The translations under genes and the position numbers were made by a program. The notes under the pieces are model-generated. The model was not told where the DNA came from, made no database searches, and was given only the letters and a program-made list of their open reading frames with translations. A DNA stretch of 64,000 nucleotides from Prostheceraeus crozeri (Eukaryota; Platyhelminthes; Polycladida; Euryleptidae): contig CAJQUW010001409.1 in the NCBI GenBank assembly GCA_907163375.1, forward strand, positions 558,001 through 622,000, given 5' to 3'. How positions within the stretch are numbered: the first letter of the stretch is position 1; each line of letters begins with the position of its first letter. This document shows, piece after piece, positions 24,591 through 64,000 of this stretch.

Positions 24591-27500
24591 TGTGAAGTTT
24601 GGAAGGAATCGGTTTAGTTTTGTGGGAGCCATGGCCCCGTATAGGTGAGTTAACATGCATAGTTGTAAGTAGTTTTGGTGAGTAGTATGTAAAATATTAA
24701 ATTGCATTTGGAGTGGTGAAGTGAGGTGTTGTCCTGTTCGTTGGGAGGTGCAGTATGTGTGTGTGAAGTTTTGAGGGAATCGGTTTAGTTTTGTGGGAGC
24801 CATGGCCCCGTATAGGTGAGTTAACATGCATAGTTGTAATTAGTTTTGGTGAGTAGTATGTAAAAATATTAAAATGCATTTGGAGTGTTGAAGTGAGGTG
24901 TTGTCCTGTTCGTTGGGAGGTGTAGTATGTGTGTGTGAAGTTTTGAGGGAATCGGTTCAGTTTTGTGGGAGCCATGGCCCGTATAGGTAAGTTAACATGC
25001 ATAGTTGTAAGTAGTTTTGTTGAGTAGTATGTGAAAATATTAAATTGCATTTGGAGTGGTGAAGTGAGGTGTTGTCCTGTTCGTTGGGAGGTGTAGTATG
25101 TGTGTGTGAAGTTTGGAAGGAATCGGTTTAGTTTTGTGGGAGCCATGGCCCCGTATAGGTGAGTTAACATGCATAGTTGTAAGTAGTTTTGGTGAGTAGT
25201 ATGTAAAATATTAAATTGCATTTGGAGTGGTGAAGTGAGGTATTGTCCTGTTCGTTGGGAGGTGTAGTATGTGTGTGTGAAGTTTTGAGGGAATCGGTTT
25301 AGTTTTGTGGGAGCCATGGCCCCGTATAGGTGAGTTTGTGTATGTGTTGATTAGTGGTGCAAGGTAAATTTTGTTGACAGAGTTTTTTGAAGTTCAGCGG
25401 AGGTGGAGAGCATGTAGGGTGGTGAAGCGAGGTGTTGTCCTGTTCGTTGGGAGGTGCAGTATGTGTGTGTGAAGTTTTGAGGGAATCTGTTTAGTTTTGT
25501 GGGAGCCATGGCCCCGTATAGGTGAGTTTGTGTATGTGTTGATTAGTGGAGCAAGGTAAATTTCGTTGACAGAGTTTTTTGAAGTTCAGCGGAGGTGGAG
25601 AGCATGTAGGGTGGTGAAGTGAGGTATTGTCCCTGTTCGTTGGGAGGTGTATAAGTGTGTGTGAAGTTTGGAAGGAATCGGTTTAGTTTTGTGGGAGCCA
25701 TGGCCCCGTATAGGTGAGTTAACATGCATAGTTGTAAGTAGTTTTGGTGAGTAGTATGTAAAAATATTAAAATGCATTTGGAGTGGTGAAGTGAGGTGTT
25801 GTCCTGTTCGTTGGGAGGTGTAGTATGTGTGTGTGAAGTTTTGAGGGAATCGGTTTAGTTTTGTGGGAGCCATGGCCCCGTAAAGGTAAGTTAACATGCA
25901 TAGTTGTAAGTAATTTTGTTGAGTAGTATGTGAAAATATTAAATTGCATTTGGAGTGGTGAAGTGAGGTGTTGTCCTGTTCGTTGGGAGGTGTAGTATGT
26001 GTGTGTGAAGTTTGGAAGGAATCGGTTTAGTTTTGTGGGAGCCATGGCCCCGTATAGGTGAGTTAACATGCATAGTTGTAAGTAGTTTTGGTGAGTAGTA
26101 TGTAAAATATTAAATTGCATTTGGAGTGGTGAAGTGAGGTATTGTCCTGTTCTTTGGGAGATGTACTATGTGTGTGTGAAGCTTTGAGGGAATCGGTTTA
26201 GTTTTGTGGGAGCCATGGCCCCGTATAGGTTACTTTGTGTATGTGTTGATTAGTGGTGCAAGGTAAATTTTGTTGACAGAGTTTTTTGAAGTTCAGCGGA
26301 GGTGGAGAGCATGTAGGGTGATGAGAGGTATTGTCCTGTTCGTTGGGAGGTGTAGTATGTGTAAGTGAAGTTTGGAAGGAATCGGTTTAGTTTTGTGGGA
26401 GCCATGGCCCCGTATAGGTGAGTTTGTGTACGTGTTGATTAGTGGTGCAAGGTAAATTTTGTTGACAGAGTTTTTTGAAGTTCAGCGGAGGTGGAGAGCA
26501 TGTAGGGTGATGAAGTGAGGTATTGTCCTGTTCGTTGGGAGGTGCAGTATGTGTGTGTGAAGTTTTGAGGGAATCGGTTTAGTTTTGTGGGAGCCATGGC
26601 CCCGTATAGGTGAGTTTTGTGTATGTGTTGAGTAGTGGTGCAAGGTAAATTTTGTTTGACAGAGTTTTTTGAAGTTCAGCGGAGGTGGAGAGCATGTAGG
26701 GTGGTGAAGTGAGGTATTGTCCTGTTCGTTGGGAGGGTGCAGTATGTGTGTGTGAAGCTTTGATGGAATCGGTTTAGTTTTGTGTGAGCCATGGCCCCGT
26801 ATAGGTGAGTTTGTGTACGTGTTGATTAGTGGTGCAAGGTAAATTTTGTTGACAGAGTTTTTTGAAGTTCAGCGGAGGTGGAGAGCATGTAGGGTGGTGA
26901 AGTGAGGTGTTGTCTGTTCGTTGGGAGGTGTAGTATGTGTGTGTGAAGTTTGGAAGGAATCGGTTTAGTTTTGTGGGAGCCATGGCCCCGTATAGGTGAG
27001 TTAACATGCATAGTTGTAAGTAGTTTTGGTGAGTAGTATGTAAAAATATTAAAATGCATTTGGAGTGGTGAAGTGAGGTATTGTCCTGTTCTTTGGGAGA
27101 TGTACTATGTGTGTGTGAAGTTTTGAGGGAATCGGTTTAGTTTTGTGGGAGCCATGGCCCCGTATAGGTTAGTTTGTGTATGTGTTGATTAGTGGTGCAA
27201 GGTAAATTTTGTTGACAGAGTTTTTTGAAGTTGAGCGGAGGTGGAGAGCATGTAGGGTGATGAAGTGAGGTATTGTCCTGTTCGTTGGGAGGTGTAGTAT
27301 GTGTATGTGAAGTTTGGAAGGAATCGGTTTAGTTTTGTGGGAGCCATGGCCCCGTATAGGTGAGTTTGTGTACGTGTTGATTAGTGGTGCAAGGTAAATT
27401 TTGTTGACAGAGTTTTTTGAAGTTCAGCGGAGGTGGAGAGCATGTAGGGTGATGAAGTGAGGTATTGTCCTGTTCGTTGGGAGGTGCAGTATGTGTGTGT

Positions 27501-29285
27501 GAAGTTTTGAGGGAATCGGTTTAGTTTTGTGGGAGCCATGGCCCCGTATAGGTGAGTTTGTGTATGTGTTGAGTAGTGGTGCAAGGTAAATTTTGTTGAC
27601 AGAGTTTTTTGAAGTTCAGCGGAGGTGGAGAGCATGTAGGGTGGTGAAGTGAGGTATTGTCCTGTTCGTTGGGAGGTGCAGTATGTGTGTGTGAAGTTTT
27701 GAGGGAATCGGTTTAGTTTTGTGGGAGCCATGGCCCCGTATAGGTGAGTTTGTGTATGTGTTGATTAGTGGTGCAAGGTAAATTTTGTTGACAGAGTTTT
27801 TTGAAGTTCAGCGGAGGTGGAGAGCATGTAGGGTGGTGAAGTGAGGTGTTGTCCTGTTCGTTGGGAGGTGTAGTATGTGTGTGTGAAGTTTGGAAGGAAT
27901 CGTTTAGTTTTGTGGGAGCCATGGCCCCGTATAGGTGAGTTAACATGCATAGTTGTAAGTAGTTTTGGTGAGTAGTATGTAAAAATATTAAAATGCATTT
28001 GGAGTGGTGAAGTGAGGTATTGTCCTGTTCTTTGGGAGATGTACTATGTGTGTGTGAAGTTTTGAGGGAATCGGTTTAGTTTTGTGGGAGCCATGGCCCC
28101 GTATAGGTTAGTTTGTGTATGTGTTGATTAGTGGTGCAAGGTAAATTTTGTTGACAGAGTTTTTTGAAGTTCAGCGGAGGTGGAGAGCATGTAGGGTGAT
28201 GAAGTGAGGTATTGTCCTGTTCGTTGGGAGGTGTAGTATGTGTGTGTGAAGTTTGGAAGGAATCGGTTTAGTTTTGTGGGAGCCATGGCCCCGTATAGGT
28301 GAGTTTGTGTATGTGTTGAGTAGTGGTGCAAGGTAAATTTTGTTGACAGAGTTTTTTGAAGTTCAGCGGAGGTGGAGAGCATGTAGGGTGATGAAGTGAG
28401 GTATTGTCCTGTTCGTTGGGAGGTGCAGTATGTGTGTGTGAAGTTTTGAGGGAATCGGTTTAGTTTTGTGGGAGCCATGGCCCCGTATAGGTGAGTTTGT
28501 GTATGTGTTGATTAGTGGTGCAAGGTAAATTTTGTTGACAGAGTTTTTTGAAGTTCAGCGGAGGTGGAGAGCAAGTAGGGTGGTGAAGTGAGGTATTGTC
28601 CTGTTCGTTGGGAGGTGCAGTATGTGTGTGTGAAGTTTTGAGGGAATCGGTTTAGTTTTGTGGGAGCCATGGCCCCGTATAGGTGAGTTTGTGTATGTGT
28701 TGATTAGTGGTGCAAGGTAAATTTTGTTGACAGAGTATTTTGAAGTTCAGCGGAGGTGGAGAGCATGTAGGTGGTGAAGTGAGGTATTGTCCTGTTCGTT
28801 GGGAGGTGTAGTATGCGTGTGTGAAGTTTGGAGGGAATCGGTTTAGTGTTGTGGGAGCCATGGCCCCGTATAGGTGATTTTCGGATATGCTGATAATTTT
28901 CATTGGTCGAGAGAGGTTTTTGGGGATTGACATGAGGTATTGGCATCGGGAGAGGTCAAATGAGGTATTGTCCTGTTCATTAGGACTTGTAGTATATGTG
29001 TGCGAAGTTTCGCGCTGTATGGTTGAGATTGATGGAAGCCATGGCCTCGTATAGGTTGTGTTTTTTTAGAATTTTTGTTTAAATAGGATTTGTTTTAAAT
29101 TGTCGAGAAACGGCGGTGATATTCAGTAATTTGATGATGTGTGCTTGTTGATCACTTCCTGAGGAACCCGAATATGTGTTTGGTTTTGGGAAATGTTTAA
29201 TATTAACGGAGCTATGGCACCGTATATGGTTTAGTAATTTTTTTTTATGGCATCGTATGTAGTTTAGCAATTGCCGAAAAAAACT
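24591..29285 (-). repeat. right arm of the foldback array
   Basis: About 24 units lie in the opposite orientation. B units are near the centre and A units outside, and the arm ends in the same end module, mirroring the left arm. A marker variant (complement TCTTTGGGAGATGTACTATG) recurs near 26149, 27089 and 28029, a 940 bp higher-order period. The same variant class occurs in the left arm, so the arms share recent ancestry or exchange. The first paired bases with the left arm leave a loop of roughly 95 bp (24495-24590). Confidence 0.85.
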
Positions 29286-29289
29286 AAGT

Positions 29290-32200
29290 GAGATATTGAA
29301 AAATAAAGTTATGGGTACTGGCAGTTTTTCGAATTTTGGCTACTGGCACATTTTACAGTTAACCAAATTTTATTAAGAAAGCATGAAGCTACCTCGTGGA
29401 AATCACGTGGTTTTAAGTACGTAAATTATATGCAAACAGAAATATAAAATATTAAATTTTTCGAAAAGTTTTTGATTGGTCGAAACTTAGTGGCGAGAAA
29501 AATGTCGAGAAATCTGTCGAAGAATGTGTCGAGAAAGTTGCATACGTAGGAGACTTTCATTCTTGTTTCAAAGGAATTTCGAAATATTGAATTGGCGTCT
29601 TTTGTCTATTAAAACAAAGAATTTAATTTAAGTCTTTCTGCAGCGACCAATTGATAGAATGACAAACTTCATGCGGTGGATAGGGATATCTATTCTAGAC
29701 CTTTTTGTTATCATTGTGACCGGATTTCCATGAAAAGTATTTCTCCACAATACACTGCAATGAAAATTCGCATTGATTATACTTTTTACAAATGAAGGGG
29801 CTGGCTGATTACAATTAGAAGGCTTTCTTGCTACATTAGATCTGGCGATCAGCATGTGGCCAATGAATCATTGGAGACCAAATTGAAATAATGCGATACA
29901 CATGATTTCTTGGGCAGTACAGTTTTCAACGAAGGGATGGGCTCTGTTGCCTACATGTTGGTTTGCAAAGTGACTCAAATCGCTCGGGCGTCTGATATTT
30001 CGATGACCCTTGATTGAAATACTCAAATCCATGTGACTATCTTCTCAAAGGCCTCCAGACTTTAGGTGTTGTTTATATCCAGCACTTTAATGTTGCTAAG
30101 GTGAACAACTCCTAAAAGTTGGAAGATTCGCGTGCTTTCGTTTTTGCATTATTTTTGAGAAACTCTGGTAATTATTACAGAATGACACTAGTAAGTACTA
30201 ATTTCTCAAAAATCCACCTTTTAGATACGGCGAAAATTATGGACTTCTAAATGTCAACTGTGCAAACCAACATTCGACTTGATAACATCCGCTCAACTCT
30301 GTGTGGAGCATCCCCTCTCAAACCACGTGAAAATTAATATCAGAAACGTGTTAACAATTGAAGCGTCTTATTTGTCTTGCCATTTCAGAATTATTTATAC
30401 CTGCTCATCTGTGGAAAAATGCTCAATTGTGCTCAACGTCATGACATTTGAATCATTATCGGAAGGCAATAAGTACTTCCACGGCTAGATACTGGTCTTT
30501 CGGCTTTTGCCACATCAATATAATTACAGATATTAGACAATGACAAAATAGGCGAAGTCACTCAGTTGTAAGATGTTTGTTCATGATAGAGAATTTGCTT
30601 ACTGAAATAGCTCAATTGTCAGTGGATCTTCAATACACGTTATACGTTAATACGCGTATGTTCAACATACTTTTATACTTCCAGGTTATGTATCAGAAAT
30701 GATACCACCTTTGTTGTTTAGTTGTATTCCGATTTTTCAGAGGCTTGAACGAGTGGGCTTATCATGCAATGTGATGCTGCACTCCTACTTTGTGACACGA
30801 AGTGTAGTGATTTATTGAAATTATCATGCAAATGGTGAACTAAAAGTCATGACCATAATAGTGAAATAACGAATCAATTTCAACTTAACTGACATCGGAA
30901 ACTCTCAGACAATAATTGCCTGTAAAGGGATAATGTTCGCTTTCGACTCTTTCTGTGAGTCATACTGAACCAAAGAGCTGAAAATGTTTGCCAAACTGGA
31001 ATACTTCATATGCTGATTTAGTCTGACTGCTTAACCTCCATTTTCTTGTTGATGCATGTGAATACATCATTATAGGCATATGCTTATGTCATTTCTAGAA
31101 CAGTGGCTATTTGCTTTCAGACATTTTGGAGAACCAGATGATCTCTTTTTAATAAACTTTTTAGTTAGATTCCGAAAACAACCACAAAAAGTCGGATTCT
31201 TTGATTTCCTCCTACTTTTTATAACAGATACATGGTGATTAGCTGATGCTTCAAATTATATTATGCTTGTCAATATAGATAGAATATTTCTTGTAATTTC
31301 GAATAGACCATATGTAAGATCTAGGCTTGCATTTCACACGTTTTTGTTTTAAGTTTAAATTACACTAGAGCATCATAAGGCACATGTACTTATACACTTG
31401 TGCATAAACAGTAATTCTGCATTTACATAGCTCATTTTCAACACAAGTTTTACGTCATAGTATCACATCGTATTGCAGGCCTACTTATTAAACGTTCTCA
31501 TAGATCGAAATGCAAATACATAAGATTTTTAGATTATTATTGACCTGGAAGTCAGTGCTGTATCGGATATTATTTAACGCAGCTGCGTTTCTTGAGCCCT
31601 ACCTCCACTAATCTGTTGTTTTCTTCAATTCCTGCGTCTTTTTATGAGTCTGGATTTTCACACAATTTTTTTGCAAGTAATGTTTCTAATATGGAGTCCT
31701 TCATTAAATGACAGTTGGAATTTTAGACGTTTGACATTTCTCCAATTATGGATTAGGAGAGCTCCATCACTGGAAGGAGACATTGTCAACATGGCGAAAA
31801 ATTTGAAGTCTTGAAATCGACTAAGTCAGAGATCATGATTAAGAAAGTGTCTTTGCAGATGCCTAAGTCGTCAGGAAATATACTGAAGTAATGCAGTTTT
31901 GTTAAGAAACTATGGAAATTCATAGACTTTCGCTATTGAAGCCAGTCGTCCGTGTATGTCTATGTCCACCCATGGCAATGCAAATGTAGAAAGGTGCAGC
32001 CATAGTTCTTCCGTTCTGACGAAAACAAGGAATTCCGACAAAACCCTGAGTACCTAGGATTTGTTCATAAAAGTCATATGATTTCTAGAGATCTTGAACC
32101 TTAGGAAGTTGATTTTAATGCCGCATTATCAGCAAGGCTTCAAAATGCCTATCTGAAGAAAGAAAGCCAGATAGAAAAAGAGACAGAAGAATCAAGGACC

Positions 32201-32340
32201 AGATTGCATTTTTGTCTGAACACCTCAGTGACCAAGCACTTAACTTCCTGCTTCGGGGTCAGACAGGCAACTAACTTTCCACTGTTTCCTGAAATCCTCT
32301 TGATGATGCTGAAGAGAGTCCGGCTTCCATCCTATTCATT
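29290..32340. other. AT-rich stretch with nothing recognised
   Basis: About 3 kb with only short unremarkable open frames (for example 29628-29855 minus, 30279-30488 plus). No repeat ends, RNA genes or protein motifs were seen. Confidence 0.5.
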
Positions 32341-32512
32341 CGCTGACCTGCCAACAGTTCCGATTTCGTCGGGAATGTCTTGATTTTTTGGCAGATGTCC
32401 CGATATTTTCAAATTTTTAAGTTGTGACATTTTTACTGGTTCTTATGCGTCTTGCAGAAGAATTAAAAAAATTCGCGCTATCCGAGATTCCCATATCTGT
32501 ATGCATATAAAC

Positions 32513-32914
32513 CAGGGATGCGGAGTCCTATCATTTTGATAGGACTCCGACTCCGGGTGTTGATAGGACTTCGGCTTTTGATAGGACTCCGACTCCGAGT
32601 GGCAATTATATAGAGCCTAGTTTTTTTAAAAAAACTAGGAAGGCTTGTCTTCTCAACTAAATCACCGAGTGAAAAGACAATCCTTTTGTCACTATCACGG
32701 TTCATTCCCTCAATAATTACAAGCTTTGCATGCTCTGCCGTCTTGACTGTACTTTTGTTTGACGGAGAAAATTGGCATCAAGACATCGACAGCTATGCAA
32801 GTGGACAAATAATTTGTTTGTTTTATATTTCGGGTCTAGTTATAGGCCGCAGTCCCTCCGACTCCGACTCCAGCAAAAATGATAGGCCTCCGGGACTCCG
32901 ACTCCGCATCCCTG
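32513..32914. mobile_element. hAT-type MITE
   Basis: A 402 bp element with inverted ends CAGGGATGCGGAGTC, flanked by ATATAAAC (32505-32512) and ATATAAAA (32915-32922), an 8 bp duplication with one mismatch. Inside both ends the word ACTCCGACTCC recurs several times, a likely subterminal transposase-binding array. There is no coding capacity of its own. Confidence 0.88.
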
Positions 32915-33259
32915 ATATAAAATTAAATATTGGCAAAAGAAATTGATATTTATTTAACCCTTTGAAGGTGCAAATTCTTGTTATCGTAAAACTTAGAGAA
33001 GGAAGAACTGCAAACGGATATCTATGGAAAGCTATCTGTAGGAAAGCAATATACATGATACTCAATTTTTCAGTGGCCTCTAGTTCACAGATGACCTAGA
33101 CAGACAGACTCAGTTGGAATATTTATGTAGAGATCCTTGTTTTTGTACTCAGAAGCACATTAGGCACATTTGTTTCATGTGGTCGAATTGTTGTTTATCC
33201 CACTCTCGGTTTTTGTGCTAAGTGTTCAACAAGAAGGCAGAATGTAGCCATTTTAAAAG

Positions 33260-33350
33260 TCTTAGGCTTGACCCAAACAGGATTTGAACCAAGATTTCCA
33301 GACTCCCGGACGTAGAGCGAACACTACCACAAAGGCACAGCGCCGGTAGT
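33260..33350 (-). mobile_element. tRNA-derived SINE-like fragment
   Basis: On the minus strand a good pol III B box GGTTCAAATCC (33280-33290) is preceded by an A-box-like TTGTGGTAGTGTTCG about 40 nt upstream. The flanks do not pair into an acceptor stem, so this is a SINE head or tRNA pseudogene rather than a functional tRNA. Confidence 0.5.
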
Positions 33351-33869
33351 CATACGTACAGCATGATCGACATATGCATATAACTGTGCATGCAATAGGC
33401 ATTATACTATTTTTTACAGGATTGCAGATTATCTTATCGTATTATAGTGCAGATGTGTCAGCCGCCAACACCTCGAAGCCAACCAACTTGCAACAACAGG
33501 TTGTAGATGAATGATGGCAATAAACAAAATTATCCAGGAAATTTTTCAAAAAAGAAGGCAAGGAGAAATGTTTTTTCTTTTTTTTTAATTCTTTGCGCAA
33601 GGAGAACTGTCACATTTCGCAAGGAATACAAGGAGATTCCGCTTATAAGGTCATCAAATAAAGACGACTGCTTTCCATTCTTCTCTTGTTATTGTTCGCA
33701 TTTCTCAACATCATATGGAGGACATAATAAAGAACACGAATTCTACTACTGCGAATAAGCAATTTGTGGAAGACACGAAGAAAAACTCAATAAGCAACTT
33801 TGTAGCAAAACCATAAGGTAATCATTCAGTTATTCGAGCTGATATTGATTATGCTCAACCAACTCGCAG

Positions 33870-35422
33870 CAGTGTCCCGATTATGGCGCGAATTCGCGCT
33901 TGGCGCGAAAATGGGTATTTTAGGCGCGAATGCGCGAATTTTGAGATCGAGCCGCGAATCTGGAGCTTTTCATTGTAAACGTAACATAATATGATTTGGT
34001 CTTAAATTTATAATTGACTATATTGACGATTTTATTGTTGTTGTCTAAGGATATAATTTTCGCAAAAGTACTTCCATGATAATTCTTATCGAAAAGTGGC
34101 TTCTATGATTTGTTAAACCGACCAGACTATCGAAACCTGTTTGGAAGATCGATGTAAAAGATGAAATTTGGCTTGGTCTCTACAACATCCCATTTGGATC
34201 AGATGCCCGGAAATCGTTTAATGCTCTTTTAGCTAGCGATCAGTCAACCGTCCCGAAACAAGTACACGCTTTCTTCGAGAAAAGCACCGCTAAACCTTTG
34301 GATTACTGGCCATTTGGAAATGACTTAATTACTTCGGGAATGACTTCTAGCGCCACAAGACCAAGCGAGTCCCGACTTTAAGCATTGGGTCAATACTGCT
34401 ACTGATCTGTTGCCGAGTGTCATCAGTCCTGAGGAAGGAACTTCATTGGAAGTTGAGACTCGAATCCGACAAAGTTCGCCTCTCACGGATTCTGAGGACA
34501 GTTTCCCCACATTGGTGAATTTGGCACGAGCGATTATTATCATTCTACCCGCAAATGCAGATGTAGAGCGGCAGTTTAACATGTTGCTTGACATAAGTAC
34601 GAAGAAGAGATCGAACCTCAGAAAAGAAACTGTTAGGGCTTTGGTTGTTAGCAAATCGTAGTCGTGCCTACGAGCGATGAATTGGAGCACTAGACCTTTG
34701 CCCATCTCTAGTAATTTGATGGAATATTTTTACAACGCCCACGCTGCGTGTAGCGAGCGGCTCAAAGCAGAGCAACTGAGGTTGGAGAAAGAAAAAACTG
34801 CAAAATATGAAGGATGTGTATCCGTCACTCGAAGAGGCAAAAAGGTGGGATAGGCGTCTGGAAGAAATTGAAATTAAGCAAGCTAAAATTGAAGTTTTGA
34901 TGGACCAGAACAGAAAATGCTAAAAGTACAGGAAGATGCACTGAAGCATCTGATTGAAAAGGATGCCGAATTCGATTATTTGATGAATGAGCAAAAGACG
35001 GTAGATGAGCGGAAGCAGAAGGCCACTGACAAAGTTTTTCGAGAACTTATGAAACGAAAAGTAACCAATGAACCAGGGTGCTCCTATAAAATCCCCAAAC
35101 TGAACTGATCTGCTAGAATTTTCAATAATGTATAAGATTGACTGGATATATTTGGTTTTTCTTGATACTTGATCATAACATACATGCATACTTTGTTTAA
35201 TTAGGCGAATTGTATTACATGAAAATCAAGCGATCATAAAATGATGTTGAAATGATCATAAATTGAACGAAGCATTGATCAATATATCAACATAATATAA
35301 CAGCGATGGTTTATGGTAACAAGCGTGCTGTTGTATGGTAAACTTAATTCAAGCGGACAACTTGACTTATGAGAATTTTGTGGTAGGCGCGAATTCTGCA
35401 AAAATTCAGAATCGGGACACTG
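33870..35422 (+). mobile_element. hAT element with partial transposase and perfect 8 bp TSD
   Basis: A 1553 bp element with 13 bp perfect inverted ends CAGTGTCCCGATT, flanked by an exact 8 bp duplication ACTCGCAG (33862-33869 and 35423-35430). GGCGCGAA words are clustered next to the left end and recur once at the right. It carries only the C-terminal part of a hAT transposase, so it depends on others for movement. The perfect duplication suggests a fairly recent insertion. Confidence 0.93.
34119..35108 (+). pseudogene. hAT transposase remnant (C-terminal half)
   Basis: The remnant has three pieces. The first (about 34119-34380) is open but lacks a start codon. The second (34410-34661) contains the hAT dimerisation region: L-A-R-A-I-I-I-I-L-P, then N-A-D-V-E-R-Q-F and K-R-S-N-L-R-K-E-T. 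The third (34917-35108) is a charged, probably coiled-coil C-terminus ending N-E-P-G-C-S-Y. Stops and frame changes separate the pieces. The N-terminal BED finger and most of the RNase H-like catalytic core were not seen. The protein cannot be an active transposase; it marks the element's family. Confidence 0.75.
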
Positions 35423-36339
35423 ACTCGCAGATTTGCGATTATGGACTACAGTGTCGTGGTCCATTGTCGAATGCTCTGCTGATAAATTGCCCAAAAAAAC
35501 ATCTAGAGAGTTAGTAACTATCAGTTACTGTACATGACAATCAGTCATTCCTGAAATACCAGACATCTCTTTCCTCCAGGAGTACTCAGCGAGTAAGTTC
35601 GGATTGAAGAAGTATGGCACCGATTGCTAATGTTTAGGGATGTTGATGTCTCCTTTCCATGCAAGTAGTTAACCACTCTACTCCCCACTATCCCAGACAG
35701 TAATACCGATAGTGAAAGACTTCTTGCTGTGGTCCGGAAAACAGAAGTGAAACTCGCTCTTCAATGCCACTTACAACTTTGGAGTCATTATTAATCAACA
35801 GATTTGGTGGGCGTGTACCACTTTCAAGTAACATTTTAAAAAAAGTGCAAAAGTGCCACTTATAATTGCAAAAGCATTCTCAAGAAATAACATGATATCG
35901 CTTTCATTAAAGTCATTCATGTTGTATCGTCTACATTTATAGTATTCATGGCAAACTAAAAATGATATTTAATAGAATAACGCAGTGGCTCTCGCTTAAC
36001 ACTTGTTAGTGAATAATTAATTTTAATTTTTAGATTCCCGCATGTGCAACGACTAAATTGTGTAGCATTAGCAAAAATTGAAACCATTTATATGTATTAT
36101 ATTGATGTACTTTGCTTCAATAAAGTATTTAATATATTGATTCTTTTAAACAGGGATAGTTCGCATGTCTGATGTGATGATAGAAAGCATGTCCCGATTT
36201 TGCAAATGTGAATTGTTGGCGGGTCTGTATTCGGATTGAGGCCCTATTGATAGTGGTAAAGTGCCCGTTGCAGTGATGACAGCCGGTCTCTTATTTTTGT
36301 GCGAAAGTAAGGAGTGTGGCAGTGATTCAATTCCAAAGA

Positions 36340-64000
<27,661 letters not shown>

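Larger units (their letters stand above)
19401..29285. repeat. giant foldback (inverted) tandem array
   Basis: About 9.9 kb built from two modular units in two opposing arms. Both units share a 106 bp first half starting CACCTATACGGGGCCATGG. Unit A continues with an 86 bp tail (ATGCTCTCCACCTCCGCTG and on), 192 bp in all; unit B has a different 66 bp tail (TCCAAATGCATTTTAATA and on), 171-172 bp in all. The plus-oriented arm ends near 24590 and the inverse arm starts at once. Each arm is capped by the same diverged end module (21019-21388; complement at about 28876-29275). No transposase, loop gene or unique centre is present. The layout resembles foldback elements such as Drosophila FB or sea urchin TU, but the family is not identified. 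Confidence 0.85.
32343..36227. mobile_element. possible older hAT-type element enclosing two younger ones
   Basis: The left end CTGACCTGCCAACAGTTC and the complement of the right end, CAGACCCGCCAACAATTC, agree at most positions. The match continues inward for about 40 bp, including ATTT and TCGGGA words. No transposase unique to this interval was recognised, and the flanking 8 bp do not form a clean duplication (a shared ATTCG only). If real, it is an old non-autonomous element that received the hAT copies at 32513 and 33870. Confidence 0.4.

Noticed and set aside
21287-28946. Many open frames of 60-206 codons (M-A-P-T-K-L-N-R-F type) through the foldback array
   Set aside because: They follow the repeat period (192 is divisible by three), change frame at 172 bp units, and occur in several frames of the same unit; not genes.
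19393-29326. TGGCAGTT on both sides of the foldback array as an 8 bp target duplication
   Set aside because: The arms do not end symmetrically next to these words, and the left boundary lies in the unreliable patch; a weaker GAAAA match at other positions is equally possible.

Overview
The window is animal nuclear DNA: AT-rich, with one intron-rich host gene, GT-AG splice sites and many transposable elements. The frequent short motif aggccta and the mix of elements (Penelope-like, RTE-like and CR1-like LINEs, hAT, piggyBac, a THAP/TTAA element, Tc1/mariner) fit a marine invertebrate, perhaps an echinoderm or another deuterostome. That placement is an inference and is weak.

The only confident host gene is RUVBL2 (Reptin, an AAA+ ATPase) on the + strand. 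Six coding exons lie between 37011 and 60879; the start codon and the C-terminal exon(s) were not found. Its introns are full of transposons. The 11.3 kb intron (42584-53914) holds a nested stack: a CR1-like LINE cut by a hAT element and by a THAP/TTAA (Kolobok-like) element, which is itself cut by a piggyBac and by a MITE. A Tc1/mariner remnant ends 50 bp before the next exon. A second mariner with 206 bp inverted repeats sits in the last intron.

Left to right: 1-800 is an RTE-like LINE piece; 2375-2791 is a MITE with a perfect 8 bp target duplication; 2.8-11.4 kb is AT-rich with no recognisable gene; 11.5-14.2 kb is a decayed Penelope-like element carrying an RTE-like insertion; 14.2-19.4 kb is non-coding with a tiny LINE tail insertion and short repeats; 19.4-29.3 kb is a giant foldback array of two modular units (192 and about 172 bp) in two opposing arms, whose left end looks like a duplicated, uncorrected-read assembly patch; 29.3-32.3 kb is featureless; 32.3-36.2 kb is a cluster of hAT elements; 36.3-37.0 kb is an unrecognised decayed coding relic divergent to RUVBL2; 37.0-60.9 kb is RUVBL2; 60.9-64.0 kb is non-coding.

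Most elements could be given exact ends because their target duplications are visible. The foldback array and the nested TTAA stack are the most unusual structures. No LTR retrovirus-like or capsid-bearing element was recognised.
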